A stretch of 64,000 bases of DNA from Isoperla grammatica (Eukaryota; Arthropoda; Insecta; Plecoptera; Perlodidae): assembly GCA_945910005.1 (NCBI GenBank), contig OX246737.1, forward strand, positions 79,488,931-79,552,930, in the 5' to 3' direction. The position numbers and the translations under genes are program-made. Below are positions 32,609 through 45,600 of the stretch, piece after piece (the stretch's first letter is position 1; each line of letters begins with the position of its first letter). The notes beneath the pieces were generated by a model. It searched no databases. It was not told the origin of the DNA and saw only the letters and a program-made list of their open reading frames with translations.

Positions 32609-33341
32609 AGGGGTTCTCACCCGCTAGATTTATTTTTTACCATATGATCTACTGCACCACACCAATCGATAATGAACCATTAAACATCGTAAGTTGAAAC
32701 CTGTGAATTGTTATTAATTAATGAAATTTCTGGTTAACTGCCGCGGCGACTGTTGGTGTCAGCCGGCTTTTGGTGCGAGTGTACTCGAAGCGATATATCT
32801 AGACGGCCTTGGTGTACTCCATTCGACACCGCATCGCAGACCGCGTTCATTGTGCATGCGTTGACTATTTCCCCTCCCAATACTACTCATCTCTCTCTCT
32901 CACTCTCTCTCTCTCTCTCGCTTGGCTTACTTGACACCAACTCGACAGTCGACACCCGCCGACTCGACGTGCACAGCAACGCACAGCAACGCTCAAAACG
33001 AAATGGAGCACCCGATTACACATCTTTATTTTGTACCTGAACGGAAGCTCCGATTACAAAACCAAAATATACGAAATACGCAGAAAAGAAAGACGCAGCG
33101 AAAAGTATTACATCATTTTTTTTTTGGAGCAGAATCCTCCAAGGTCCCAAGGCATACAGGTCGTCCCAATGCTATTTCTTATGGGAGATTTTCGCCGATG
33201 GGACCTAGCTCGAAAATCACTAACTTTGATATTTTTTCCCCGGGTTATGGTGAACCCGATTTCTTTTCATTTAGTCGCTAATTTCATAGCTAATCAGCCT
33301 TAGTTAAACATTTGTTTTTGGTGTAGCGGGTGAGAACCCCT
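32609..33341. mobile_element. 733-bp TTAA element (piggyBac/Kolobok-type, non-autonomous)
   Basis: Inverted termini AGGGGTTCTCACCCGCTA match over 18 bp, with TTAA at 32605-32608 and 33342-33345. The left palindrome arm carries the empty site (GATGCTGTTAACATAAC, about 29964), which fixes the boundaries. It includes a CTCTCT tract and overlapping open frames (32753-33303) that show no transposase. Confidence 0.92.
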
Positions 33342-34086
33342 TTAACAGCATCTACTTTAATAGTTCAGAGTGTTGACTTCAAATTTCAGCCAAATCCGTT
33401 AAGAAGTTTAACCTGTGCGCGAAGAACAAAAAAATTAAAACTCGATATTTTTCACTCATTAATTTTTTGTAGGTTGGAATCTTGACGGATTTTCTTGTTT
33501 ATGTTACAGCATCTATACTTGTAGTCACAAGAGTTTATCTAAAATTTCAGACAAATCCGTCAAGCCGTGTGACCTGTGCGTGACGAACAAACTATTGTGC
33601 ACAATCAAAGACAAAGCGCCAATCGAGTTGAAATGTGAAATTCACTCTGCTTCGCTACGCTCATCTAATCATAACGTTTTTGGTACCATTCGATTTGTAT
33701 TTAAAAACTAAATGAAAAATAATTTTCGTTTTTGCTGTAGAACAAACGGTGTAAAAGTTATAAGCCAAAACGTTCGGTGGCGTCGTGTGGCGGCGTCAGG
33801 TGGCGTCGCGGCGCCACTGACGCCGTCTGCAGCAATTCCGACGATGTAACCCTGGTCCAAAATCATTGTTATACATGCCTTTGCATAATCCCGTTTACCG
33901 CTATACTCTTCCACGAATACCCTACGAAAGCCAAAAAATTACATCTTGCGCTCCTACTATAAGTTTTAACACGTTATTTGGATTCTTGAATAAAAACCAA
34001 TACGTTTCCATGTTTGAATCGTCCTAATAGGCCAACAGCTTCATAAAGAGGAAACAGTCACTACTTTGCCGTATCATAGAGATATA

Positions 34087-34233
34087 GGTTGGAATTCATA
34101 GTCGGCCCCTACACCTAGGGGCGCCCATTGTTACCAAGGTAACAGTTGTTTCCATGTTATTTCCCATAAACAAAACAAATCCATAGCAACAATGGGTGCC
34201 CCTAGGTGTAGGGGCCGACTATGAATTCCAACC
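34087..34233. mobile_element. 147-bp MITE, copy 2
   Basis: Identical over 147 bp to the copy at 25832. Flanked by ATATA on both sides (34082-34086, 34234-34238), of which three bases match the duplication length seen at the other copy. Confidence 0.92.
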
Positions 34234-34865
34234 ATATACTACTTCGTAGAGAGACGTAACTGAGCGGCGAGTAGGCGACCTATGCTCGAATAGGCCTCGG
34301 TGCGCGCGGCCGCCATGTTGGACCATCTCCGGGTTTGTTTACATCTGAATAACACGCGTGTTCCATAGCCATGTGCGCTTGACATGTCATACACTCATCC
34401 GTTTTGACGAAATGGCTTATGGAAATATTCAAGGTTTGTTCCATAGTATGAATGTATTAATATCATAATCACTCCGTTTTAATTTCAGCTAAAAGCTGTG
34501 TCCAAACAACATGTGACATATTCCATATTTCCATAGTTAAGGTAGCCTGGGCTAGGCCTAGGAGAAGTTAGCTCTGTACAAAATTATATCATTCCATTTT
34601 GATCGTCGCCAAATGTTGTGTATATATGGATAGATGTTAGGTACTGTAATTATGGTTGACACAATGAATGTTAAATATGCTTTAATGAAACTAGTATCCA
34701 ACACGACTACATGGTAAGAGAGAGAACTGCGTACTGACGCGTGGTGGCTATGTTACGACATCAGCACGTGCAGGCATTAAAGTTTACGACCCTATCGGTC
34801 TGGTAATATAAACAATGTGCGTAGGAGGCTTGCGCAACACAATAACACATCGCCACAGTCCAGGA

Positions 34866-35857
34866 CCCTGATTCTGATAATATTCGAGAAGCGATCTCAT
34901 GAAAATTCGAACTGAGAACTATGAAATGCGATTCTGATCGGCCGAGGCACTCGAAACTTCGTTCGAAAAAAGTGAGATCATTACATGCACCCAAAAATTC
35001 CTGAGATGTCCGTGATTGGTCAGTGAAATCTATATCACAGCCTTTTGAACATGCAGCATACGCCTCTATAAATATTTGCGAGGGAATTACTTCGAATGAA
35101 CTAGGTGTGTAATACGGACTAATACCAAAAGTAACTAGGATTAGACCTATGTAACACTTGTAGAAGAATTAAACATATTTTCTTACAATTGCATAACATT
35201 ATGGCATTATTATAAATACGCTAGGCCTAGGCCTAGTGGTTTTATAGTGTTACCGTTTAGGTTGTGAAGTGTAATATAGGATGACACATAACCCCACTTT
35301 TGATCATCTATGTATTTATTTACTCACCCCAATAGTTATTGTCAAGTACTATGCTACTTTTCTTCTTTCCATAAACCTTTGTTTGTTTGGAATTGTAATG
35401 CTTGTTGCACTACATGGACGTCGACGAGCGCCGAGCGCCGGAAGTAGATGATCCGAAGAAGTTGGAACCAACCAACTTCTGCGCTTGCAAGCGCCGCTTC
35501 GCCCTGATTGGTCGGATCATCCACTTCCGGCGCTCGGCGCTCGTCGACGTCCATGTAGTGCAACATGCATAACTTACGGCTGAGAACATAACCTATAAAC
35601 TAGGAAACAATAACAAATCCAAGGTCTACTGGATTGCCGCTAGGCTTCGCTAGTGCGGCCCAGCAGCCGTGCCTTCCCGCGTTTCCTGTCCTGTGATTGG
35701 CCAACACTTTCTTTTTTCGAAACCTAATAACTTCCGGTTGTGATTGATCTCGGAAGTATATCAGAATCGCAAACTAGTGTTTCACATTATCGACATGAGA
35801 TGAGAGTTGTTCGAATAAATGAGATCGAGCTGAAGTCGATTATTACCAGAATAGGGG
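34866..35857. mobile_element. 992-bp inverted-repeat DNA element
   Basis: Left end CCCTGATTCTGATAATATTC and inverted right end (GATTATTACCAGAATAGGGG) match imperfectly, and the similarity extends inward through CGATCTCAT and TTCGAAC words. Flanks are TCCAGGA (34859-34865) and TCCTGGG (35858-35864), an imperfect 7-bp duplication. A 161-bp MITE is nested at 35404. Confidence 0.65.
35404..35564. mobile_element. 161-bp MITE with ~42-bp inverted ends
   Basis: GTTGCACTACATGGACGTCG and on to GCGCCGGAAG is inverted at the right end. The flanks ATGCTT and ATGCAT are similar but not identical. Superfamily not assigned. Confidence 0.8.
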
Positions 35858-35864
35858 TCCTGGG

Positions 35865-36586
35865 CCCTTATTCTGTAAAATGTTCTCGTGTGAAACGAAA
35901 CGAGAACTAAACGAAATCTCGATTTGGTATTGTTTGGAGGCAAGGATGGTAGCAGCCAATGGTATTTCTCGGTTGCAGTCCAAAGACATTGGAATAGCAC
36001 TGTTCGAAGTCACGTGTATGTGGTGTCAACGGTCACTGCCCACTATATCTGTTAAAACATGCAGTAGGCTGCGGTATCAAGTCCATAACAACTGCCACTT
36101 GTTATTTTTGTCACAATAAAGACTCGAAATGCCAAATCAAACGACATAACATGTAAATTCAACAATCTAAGTAAATAAATGGATATATGCCATGGTTAAA
36201 TTACAATAATTAGTTCAATAGTATAGTACAAGGTGGTAAGTAAAGATATATGTCAAAGTGTTGTCAAATAGAGATAAAACTACACCTTAGCATTAAGTTG
36301 ATGGCGGAACTCGGTCGGCCATGATTTAGAAGATAGGAGGTCTCGGTAGCTCCACGGGGACTACTATTGTCGCAAGCAGTTGGCCATGTGACTAAAATCT
36401 GTGCCAGAATTTCATATTCATAATTGGCGGCTGATTTCGTTCTGCATTCTGATAATTATAGTCAGCTGTGACCGTAAACGTGACTACAATGGAGAAATAC
36501 TATTTGCTGGTACCTTCTAGCCTCGGAACGGGTGCAGATTTCGTTTTCGTTTCACACGAGAACGAGAACATTTTACAGAATAAGGG
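35865..36586. mobile_element. 722-bp inverted-repeat DNA element
   Basis: Ends CCCTTATTCTGTAAAATG and its inverse, extending to TTCTCGTGTGAAACG, with the exact 7-bp duplication TCCTGGG on both sides (35858-35864, 36587-36593). It shares the CCCTNATTCTG terminus with the neighbour at 34866 and inserted at that element's right target duplication. Confidence 0.82.
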
Positions 36587-37148
36587 TCCTGGGGCACGAC
36601 CTGGGTGATCGCGCGTTGACTGTAGTACATGACAATAGGTTATTCCCTAATTTGTTTTGCCAACATGATCAGAATGGTTGAACTATTTTTCACTTCATTA
36701 TGACACAATTGCATATAGGCCTAGATCAATTAAGGCCACAGGCCTAGGCCTAGGGCCTAGCTGGCGAATTGAGCTTGAAGTTAATTGTTTTATTAGTATA
36801 GGCTAATGTAGGCGTAAAGCGTAGGCCTAGGCCCTATGTGTTGGTGTTATGGCCATATACCTAAGCTTGAAGGTAATTGTGTTATTAATATAGTGTAGGC
36901 CCTAGGCCTAGGGCTCTCGCTGGAGAATTGAGCTTTAAGTTCATTGTTTTATTAGTATAGGATATATATATATATATCACACACATACATATTTATGTGT
37001 TGTGATTTATCGGTTACGTCATCTGAAGAAGTTATTCATACCGTATTGAAGTGTCAGTATTATCTTCTTGCGATGTAGTCGGTCTATTGGGACGTTTCAA
37101 ACATAAAAACGTGTTGGTTTTTATTCAAGAATCCAAATAATTGGTTAA

Positions 37149-37374
37149 AAGTTAAGAAATTTTGAATCTGTAGATTTTGTATGCGTTACTGAAGCGATTA
37201 ACTGTATCAATAGAGACTGAATAGAGGGCATCTTGACAGGAATAATTTACGGTCAGTCCCTCGAACTCGCCGCGCGGCCGAGTAGTGGGAGAAGACCCTT
37301 GGCGGGGTCGGAGGGGAAATGCGGCTACGTCAGGTTATTCTTTCAGTGGAATACACTTTAGTGGTTATGCCAGG
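37149..37374 (-). repeat. Right arm of the palindrome (outer part)
   Basis: Inverse of 29167-29350: GAATCTGTAGATTTTGTATG, CGCGCGGCCGAGTAGTGGG, GAAGACCCTTGGC and GTGGAATACACTTTA all have inverted partners there. Separated from the inner part by the 3.2-kb TTAA element. Confidence 0.75.
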
Positions 37375-38710
37375 AGGGCTCCAGCCCCTGACCACTACAA
37401 ACTCGGCGTCCCTGAGTGAGGTGGTCAGAGTGTAGATTGGGGGCGGGGGGTCAATTGCTCCCTTTCGCCCCTCGTTGTTATACGCCTGTATTCAACACGA
37501 CTCGTCACTCGACTTCGTAAAGTTTTGCTGTTCTACTGTGTTCTCCATGTTCGCAGTATTTTTTATAATCGTAAAGCGAAACTATGGGTGCAGTGATATG
37601 ATGTTGGACTTTCCATCAAAGAGCTCTTTTAGAGCGCTTTAATTGTGTTCAATTTGTACAGAAAAAAAGGAATGTCCAACGCCGTATCAATCGTCTTAAC
37701 ACGATTAAGAAAATCACTGTTTAGTGTTTAACCACTTGAATGTTTGACATTAGGGACCTAAGATACTTCCAAGGCTAACACATGGGTACGCGGTAAAAGC
37801 CAACGAGGGCATGTCTAAACTTTGTCGGAGGCAAAGCTGAGAACGCCGCAGGGCATTTTTTTTCTTGAGGTTTAAGCTTACGCTTTTTACAACCTACCGT
37901 ATTTACAATGTTGATTAATTTGAGTACAATAGTTCAGCATTTCTGCTCTAAGATTAGATTAATTAAAAAAAAAAAAATTCACTGCATTTATAGTAAGTTG
38001 TTTGTACAGCTCCAGTGCGACCACAGTTTCCTTAAAATGGTTTGGTAAAACCGTGGTCCGAACTGTCAAAAAGTAATCAAAATTTAATCGTTTGTTTGTT
38101 GTGTGGACGCCTATTATTTGACAAGATGTTGGGTTTCCAAGAAATGTGCGCATGGTTGAACTTCTGTTATGGCTTCCAGTTATGAATTCGGGGATTTCGC
38201 CCCATGTTTGTGCTAGTCAGGTAGTAGAGGTGTACATCATTTGTGAAATGCCAAGACCGACGAAAGATCGAATGATTTTCTTGATCTCAACTTAGTGGCG
38301 TACGCAGTACTATATTTCGGAGGGGACTGCCCAAAGTATGACCGTAGCCATAACAAGGTGTTATATAAACGGACAATGGGGGAGGGGGAGTGGGGGGGAT
38401 GCCCCCACACAATAGCGCCGCCGAATTTTTGTTGAAAAATCAGCATTTTTGATGTAGTTTTAACTTTTAATGTCTTTTAGAAGAAGTTGGGGTGTCTTTC
38501 TGGACGGGATTACACATAATATGCATACAATACATACAAACATGAATATATTATTACAACTTATATAATTTCATCTACGGGAGTGGTTTCTGACTAAGCA
38601 AATGGAAAAATTAATACGTATATTTATTTTTTTATGTGAATTTGTATGAATTAAAGAGTATAATTTTTTAAGCTGGGATTTCGGAAAGAAAGAGGGGTGT
38701 CCATGGTTAC
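37375..38710. other. Intronic or intergenic DNA downstream of the SLC22 exon
   Basis: No further exon recognised. A GTGGCGTACGCAGTA motif near 38296 followed by GGGGGAGGGGGAGTGGGGGGG (38378-38398) resembles a G-rich hAT-type fragment and could form a G-quadruplex. Confidence 0.4.
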
Positions 38711-38925
38711 CTGTCGGAATGAGCGCTCCTACAATGGACGCTACGCCACCCAACACCATGAGCGTGCTGACCAGGCTGCGTCTGCCCGTGCGGTCTACCA
38801 GTAAGACGGTCATTATGTAACTGGGGATCTCAATCAGCCCAGCGAGGAACAAGGTGAAAAAAGGGTTACCGGGCATCTTGCTCGTGTTCAGGGAGAGACT
38901 GTAGTACGCCAAGCTGTTGGCGAAC
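38711..38925 (-). CDS. Exon of an SLC22-family organic ion transporter
   Basis: A 215-bp minus-strand exon between acceptor TTCTTGTTCCAG and donor G|GTAACC, with an open frame of 71 codons. It starts FANSLAYYSLSLNTSKMPGN, then has a membrane segment (FFTLFLAGLIEIPSYIMTVL), the loop motif DRTGRRS and a further membrane segment (MVLGGVASIVGALIP). The LAYYSLSL...GN, ...L-E-P-Y segment followed by DR-GRR is characteristic of transmembrane helices 7-9 of SLC22 organic cation/anion and carnitine transporters in the plasma membrane. It enters in phase 2 and leaves in phase 1. Upstream exons would lie beyond the satellite, to the right; downstream exons to the left were not found. Confidence 0.85.
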
Positions 38926-39611
38926 CTGGAACAAGAAAAGTTCGAATAAGATGGGCGCCCATCAGGTGGCTAATAGGTAGCAACAGAAACAACAATTCCT
39001 TTGAAATGAATGCAATTGCAAGGTACTTTACTACAGGACGCTGATATTTACACCACATTCTACACTCTACAGTATCCAATCACGAGCCTACTCTGCAATG
39101 TGATTTCTCCCACCCGTAATACCGGTTTAATTAACTTGCAAGAAGGTGTAATCACGAATTATGTCAAAGGCTTTTTGCATGGTATCAACCATGAAATTCA
39201 AATAAAATAATTGATGCGCTATGGAGTGTCAGGAAAGCCACACAAGGGCCCAAGTCATTCTTTCAACCATCCTCCATAGTCCACACGGTGGAAGAGCATC
39301 TCCTCGTGAGTTTTAGGCTAGATCATACATTTAAATCACGCTAGGCATTAATTGAATTCATGTTTCAACAATATCATAATGCTGTGCTGCTAAATGCTTT
39401 AGATGTGCGTCATGGCATCGATAGTAACATATAACCAGATAACACTAACATAAATACGATAATTTCTGGAAATTGTCGGTTAGATTTTTAAAACCAACAA
39501 TACTTCTTTCCTATAGTTTTTCTCCTAATTTCAAGGGTTTCGTAATGTGACAAGGATTATCTAAATCCTATACAAAACAGCTCTCCGAAGTCAGACATTG
39601 TTTTTCAACTA
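38926..39611. other. Intron sequence between the SLC22 exon and the satellite
   Basis: Unique-looking non-coding DNA. No feature recognised. Confidence 0.5.
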
Positions 39612-42600
39612 TCACACGTTGTCTACTACAGAGGGGCACATCGCACACAGCTGGTGCATGCATGCTCACCTTACAGAAGGGATCACTCACACGTTGTAGA
39701 GGGGCACATCACACACAGCTGGTGCATGCATGCTCACCTTACAGAAGGGATCACTCACACGTTGTCTACTACAGAGGGGCACATCACACACAGCTGGTGC
39801 ATGCATGCTCACCTTACAGAAGGGATCACTCACACGTTGTGAAGGGGCACATCGCACACAGCTTGTGCATGCATGCTTACCTTACAGAAGGGATCACTCA
39901 CACGTTGTAGAGGGGCACATCACACACAGCTGGTGCATGCATGCTTACCTTACAGAAGGGATCACTCACACGTTGTCAACTACAGACGGGCACATCCCAC
40001 ACAGCTGGTGCATGCATGCCCACCTTACAGAAGGGATCACTCACACGTTGTAGAGGGGCACATCACACACAGCTGGTGCATGCATGCTTACCTTACAGAA
40101 GGGATCACTCACTCGTTGTCTACTACAGAGGGGCACATCGCACACAGCTGGTGCATGCATGCTCACCTTACAGAAGGGATCACTCACACGTTGTCTACTA
40201 CAGAGGGGCACATCACACACAGCTGGTGCATGCATGCTCACCTTACAGAAGGGATCACTCACACGTTGTCTACTACAGAGGGGCACATCGCACACAGCTG
40301 GTGCATGCATGCTAACCTTACAGAAGGGATCACTCACACGTTGTAGAGGGGCACATCACACACAGCTGGTGCATGCATGCTTACCTTACAGTAGGGATCA
40401 CTCACTCGTTGTCTACTACAGAGGGGCACATCACACACAGCTGGTGCATGCATGCTCACGTTACAGAAGGGATCACTCACACGTTGTAGAGGGGCACATC
40501 ACACACAGCTGGTGCATGCATGCTCACCTTACAGTAGGGATCACTCACACGTTGTAGAGGGGCACATCACACACAGCTGGTGCATGCATGCTCACCTTAC
40601 AGTAGGGATCACTCACACGTTGTAGAGGGGAAAATCACACACAGCTGGTGCATGCATGTTCACCTTACAGTCGGGATCACGCACTCGTTGTCTACTACAA
40701 AGGGGCACATCACACACAGCTGGTGCATACATGCTTACCTTACAGTAGGGATTACTCACACGTTGTAGAGGGGCACATCCCACACAGCTGGTGCATGCAT
40801 GCTCACCTTACAGTAGGGATCACTCACTCGTTGTCTACTACAGAGGGGCACATCGCACACAGCTGGTGCATGCATGCTCACCTTACAGAAGGGATCACTC
40901 ACACGTTGTAGAGGGGCACATCACACACAGCTAATGCATGCATGCTCACCTTACAGAAGGGATCACTCACACGTTGTAGAGGGGCACATCACACACAGCT
41001 GAAGCATGCATGCTCACGTTACAGAAGGGATCACTCACACGTTGTAGAGGGGCACATCACACACAGCTGGTGCATGCATGCTCACCTTACAGTAGGGATC
41101 ACTCACACGTTGTAGAGGGGCACATCACACACAGCTGGTGCATGCATGCTCACCTTACAGTAGGGATCACTCACACGTTGTAGAGGGGAAAATCACACAC
41201 AGCTGGTGCATGCATGTTCACCTTACAGTCGGGATCACGCACTCGTTGTCTACTACAAAGGGGCACATCACACACAGCTGGTGCATACATGCTTACCTTA
41301 CAGTAGGGATTACTCACACGTTGTAGAGGGGCACATCCCACACAGCTGGTGCATGCATGCTCACCTTACAGTAGGGATCACTCACTCGTTGTCTACTACA
41401 GAGGGGCACATCGCACACAGCTGGTGCATGCATGCTCACCTTACAGAAGGGATCACTCACACGTTGTAGAGGGGCACATCACACACAGCTAATGCATGCA
41501 TGCTCACCTTACAGAAGGGATCACTCACACGTTGTAGAGGGGCACATCGCACACAGCTAGTGCATGCATGCTCACCTTACAGAAGGGATCACTCACACGT
41601 TGTAGAGGGGCACATCACACACAGCTGGTGCATTCATGCTCACCTTACAGAAGGGATCACTCACACGTTGTAGAGGAGCACATCACACACAGCTGGTGCA
41701 TGCATGCTTACCTTAAAGAAGAGATCACTCACACGTTGTAGAGAGGCACATCACACACAGCTGGTGCATGCATGCTCACCTTACAGAAGGGATCACTCAC
41801 ACGTTGTCAACTACAGAGGGGCACATCGAACACAGCTGGTGCATGCATGCTCACCTTACAGAAGGGATCACTCACTCGTTGTCTACTACAGAGGGGCACA
41901 TCACACACAGCTGGTGCATGCATGCTCACCTTACAGAAGGGATCACTCATACGTTGTAGAGGGGCACATCTCACACAGCTGGTGCATGCATGCTCACCTT
42001 ACAGAAGGGATCACTCACACGTTGTAGAGGGGCACATCACACACAGCTGGTGCATGCATGCTCACCTTACAGAAGGGATCACTCACACGTTGTAGAGGGG
42101 CACATCGCACACAGCTGGTGCATGCATGCTCACGTTACAGAAGGGATCACTCACACGTTGTAGAGGGGCACATCACACACAGCTGGTGCATGCATGCTCA
42201 CCTTTAATAAGGGATCACTCACACGTTGTCTACTAAAGAGGGGCACATCCCACACAGCTGTGCATGCATGCTTACCTTACAGAAGGGAACACTCACACGA
42301 TGTAGAGGGGCACATCACACACAGCTGGTGCATGCATGCTCACCTTATAAGGGATCACTCACACGTTGTCTACTTAAGAGGGGCACATCCCACACAGCTG
42401 GTGCATGCATGCTCACCTTACAGAAGGGATCACTCACACGTTGTAGAGGGGCACATCACACACAGCTGGTGCATGCATGCTCACCTTACAGAAGGGATCA
42501 CTCACACGTTGTAGAGGGGCACATCACACACAGCTGGTGCATGCATGCTCACCTTACAGAAGGGATCACTCACACGTTGTAGAGGGGCACATCACACACA

Positions 42601-45600
42601 GCTAGTGCATGCATGCTCACCTTACAGAAGGGATCACTCACACGTTGTCTACTACAGAGGGGCACATCCCACACAGCTGGTGCATGCATGCTCACCTTAC
42701 AGAAGGGATCACTCACACGTTGTAGAGGGGCACATCACACACAGCTGGTGCATGCATGCTCACCTTACAGAAGGGATCACTCACTCGTTGTAGAGGGGCA
42801 CATCACACACAGCTGGTGCATGCATGCTCACCTTACAGAAGGGATCACTCACACGTTGTAGAGGGGCACATCACACACAGCTGGTGCATGCATGCTCACC
42901 TAAGAGAAGGGATCACTCACACGTTGTAGAGGAGCACATCGCACACAGCTGGTGCATGCATGCTCACCTTACAGAAGGGATCACTCACTCGTTGTAGAGG
43001 GGCACATCACACACAGCTGGTGCATGCATGCTCACCTTACAGAAGGGATCACTCACACGTTATAGAGGGGCACATCACACACAGCTGGTGCATGCATGCT
43101 CACCTAAGAGAAGGGATCACTCACACGTTGTAGAGGGGCACATCGCACACAGCTGGTGCATGCATGCTCACCTTACAGAAGGGATCACTCACACGTTGTA
43201 GAGGGGCACATCACACACAGCTGGTGCATGCATGCTATCCTTACAGAAGGGATCACTAACACGTTGTAGAGGGGCACATCGCACACAGCTGGTGCATGCA
43301 TGCTCACCTTACAGAAGGGATCACTCACACGTTGTAGAGGGGCACATCACACACAGCTGGTGCATGCATGCTATCCTTACAGAAGGGATCACTAACACGT
43401 TGTAGAGGGGCACATCGCACACAGCTGGTGCATGCATGCTCACCTTACAGAAGGGATCACTCACACGTTGTAGAGGGGCACATCACACACAGCTGGTGCA
43501 TGCATGCTCACCTTACAGAAGGGATCACTCAAACGTTGTCAACTACAGAGGGGCACATCGAACACAGCTGGTGCATGCATGCTTACCTTACAGAAGGGAT
43601 CACTCACACGTTGTAGAGGGGCACATCACACACAGCTGGTGCATGCATGCTCACCTTACAGAAGGGATCACTCACACGTTGTAGAGGGGCACATCACACA
43701 CAGCTGGTGCATGCATGCTTACCTTACAGAAGGGATCACTCACACGTTGTAGAGGGGCACATCACACACAGCTAATGCATGCATGCTCACCTTACAGAAG
43801 GGATCACTGACACGTTATAGAGGGGCACATCACACACAGCTGGTGCATGCATGCTCACCTTACAGAAGGGATCACTCACACGTTGTCAACTACAGAGGGG
43901 CACATCGAACACAGCTGGTGCATGCATGCTCACCTTACAGAAGGGATCACTCACACGTTGTAGAGGGGCACATCACACACAGCTGGTGCATGCATGCTCA
44001 CCTTACAGAAGGGATCACTCACACGTTGTCTACTACAGAGGGGCACATCACACACAGCTGGTGCATGCATGCTAACCTTACAGAAGGGATCACTCACACG
44101 TTGTAGAGGGGCACATCACACACAGCTGGTGCATGCATGCTCACCTTACAAAAGGGATCACTCACACGTTGTAGAGGGGCACATCACACACAGCTGGTGC
44201 ATGCATGCTCACCTTACAAAAGGGATCACTCACACGTTGTAGAGGGGCACATCACACACAGCTGGTGCATGCATGCTCACCTTACAGAAGGGATCACTCA
44301 CACGTTGTCTACTACAGAGGGGCACATCACACACAGCTGGTGCATGCATGCTTACCTTACAGAAGGGATAACTCACACGTTGTAGAGGGGCACATCACAC
44401 ACAGCTGGTGCATGCATGCTCACCTTACAGAAGGGATCACTCCCACGTTGTCTACTACAGAGGGGCACATTACACACAGCTGGTGCATGCATGCTAACCT
44501 TACAGAAGGGATCACTCACACGTTGTAGAGGGGCACATCACACACAGCTGGTGCATGCATGCTCACCTTACAAAAGGGATCACTCACACGTTGTAGAGGG
44601 GCACATCACACACAGCTGGTGCATGCATGCTCACCTTACAGAAGGGATCACTCCCACGTTGTCTACTACAGAGGGGCACATCACACACAGCTGGTGCATG
44701 CATGCTCACGTTACAGAAGGGATCACTCACACGTTGTAGAGGGGCACATCACACACAGCTGGTGCATGCATGCTCACCTTACAGAAGGGATCACTCACAC
44801 GTTGTCTACTACAGAGGGGCACATCACACACAGCTGGTGCATGCATGCTTACCTTACAGAAGAGATCACTCACACGTTGTCTACTACAGAGGGGCACATT
44901 ACACACAGCTGGTGCATGAATGCTCACCTTACAGAAGGGATCACTCACACGTTGTAGAGGGGCACATCACACACAGCTGGTGCATGCATGCTCTCCTTAC
45001 AGAAGGGATCACTCACACGTTGTCTACTACAGAGGGGCACATTACACACAGCTGGTGCATGCATGCTCACCTTACAGAAGGGATCACTCACACGTTGTAG
45101 AGGGGCACATCACACACAGCTAGTGCATGCATGCTCACCTTACAGAAGGGATCACTCACACGTTGTAGAGGGGCACATCACACACAGCTGGTGCATGCAT
45201 GCTCACCTTACAAAAGGGATCACTCACACGTTGTAAAGGGGCACATCGCACACAGCTGGTGCATGCATGCTCACCTTACAGAAGGGATCACTCACACGTT
45301 GTCTACTACAGAGGGGCACATCACACACAGCTGGTGCATGCATGCTCACCTTACAGACGGGATCACTCACTCGTTGTAGAGGGGCACATCGCACACAGCT
45401 GGTGCATGCATGCTCACCTTACAGAAGGGATCACTCACACGTTGTAGAGGGGCACATCGCACACAGCTGGTGCATGCATGCTTACCTTACAGAACGGATC
45501 GCTCACACGATGTCTACTACAGAGGGGCACATCACACACAGCTGGTGCATGCATGCTCACCTTACAGAAGGGATCACTCACACGTTGTAGAGGGGCAAAT

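Larger units (their letters stand above)
31483..33969 (-). repeat. Right arm of the large palindrome (inner part)
   Basis: Reverse complement of the left arm up to about 29347, interrupted by a 733-bp TTAA element at 32609-33341. Both arms retain the tandem units and the exon. Continuity resumes at 37149 after a second insertion. Divergence between arms is a few percent by eye. Confidence 0.85.
33970..37144. mobile_element. 3.2-kb TTAA-bounded element containing a nest of others
   Basis: Inverted ends share TTATTTGGATTCTTGAATAA and continue with few mismatches for about 60 bp. TTAA lies outside at 33966-33969 and 37145-37148. It interrupts the right palindrome arm, whose sequence resumes at 37149. 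Interior parts not occupied by nested elements (34239-34858, 36600-37080) hold no recognised gene. TAGGCCTA octamers are frequent in the right part. Confidence 0.72.

Noticed and set aside
32753..33303. Protein-coding genes inside the 733-bp TTAA element
   Set aside because: Two overlapping frames of about 90-119 codons in different registers without domains; element size is too small for a transposase.
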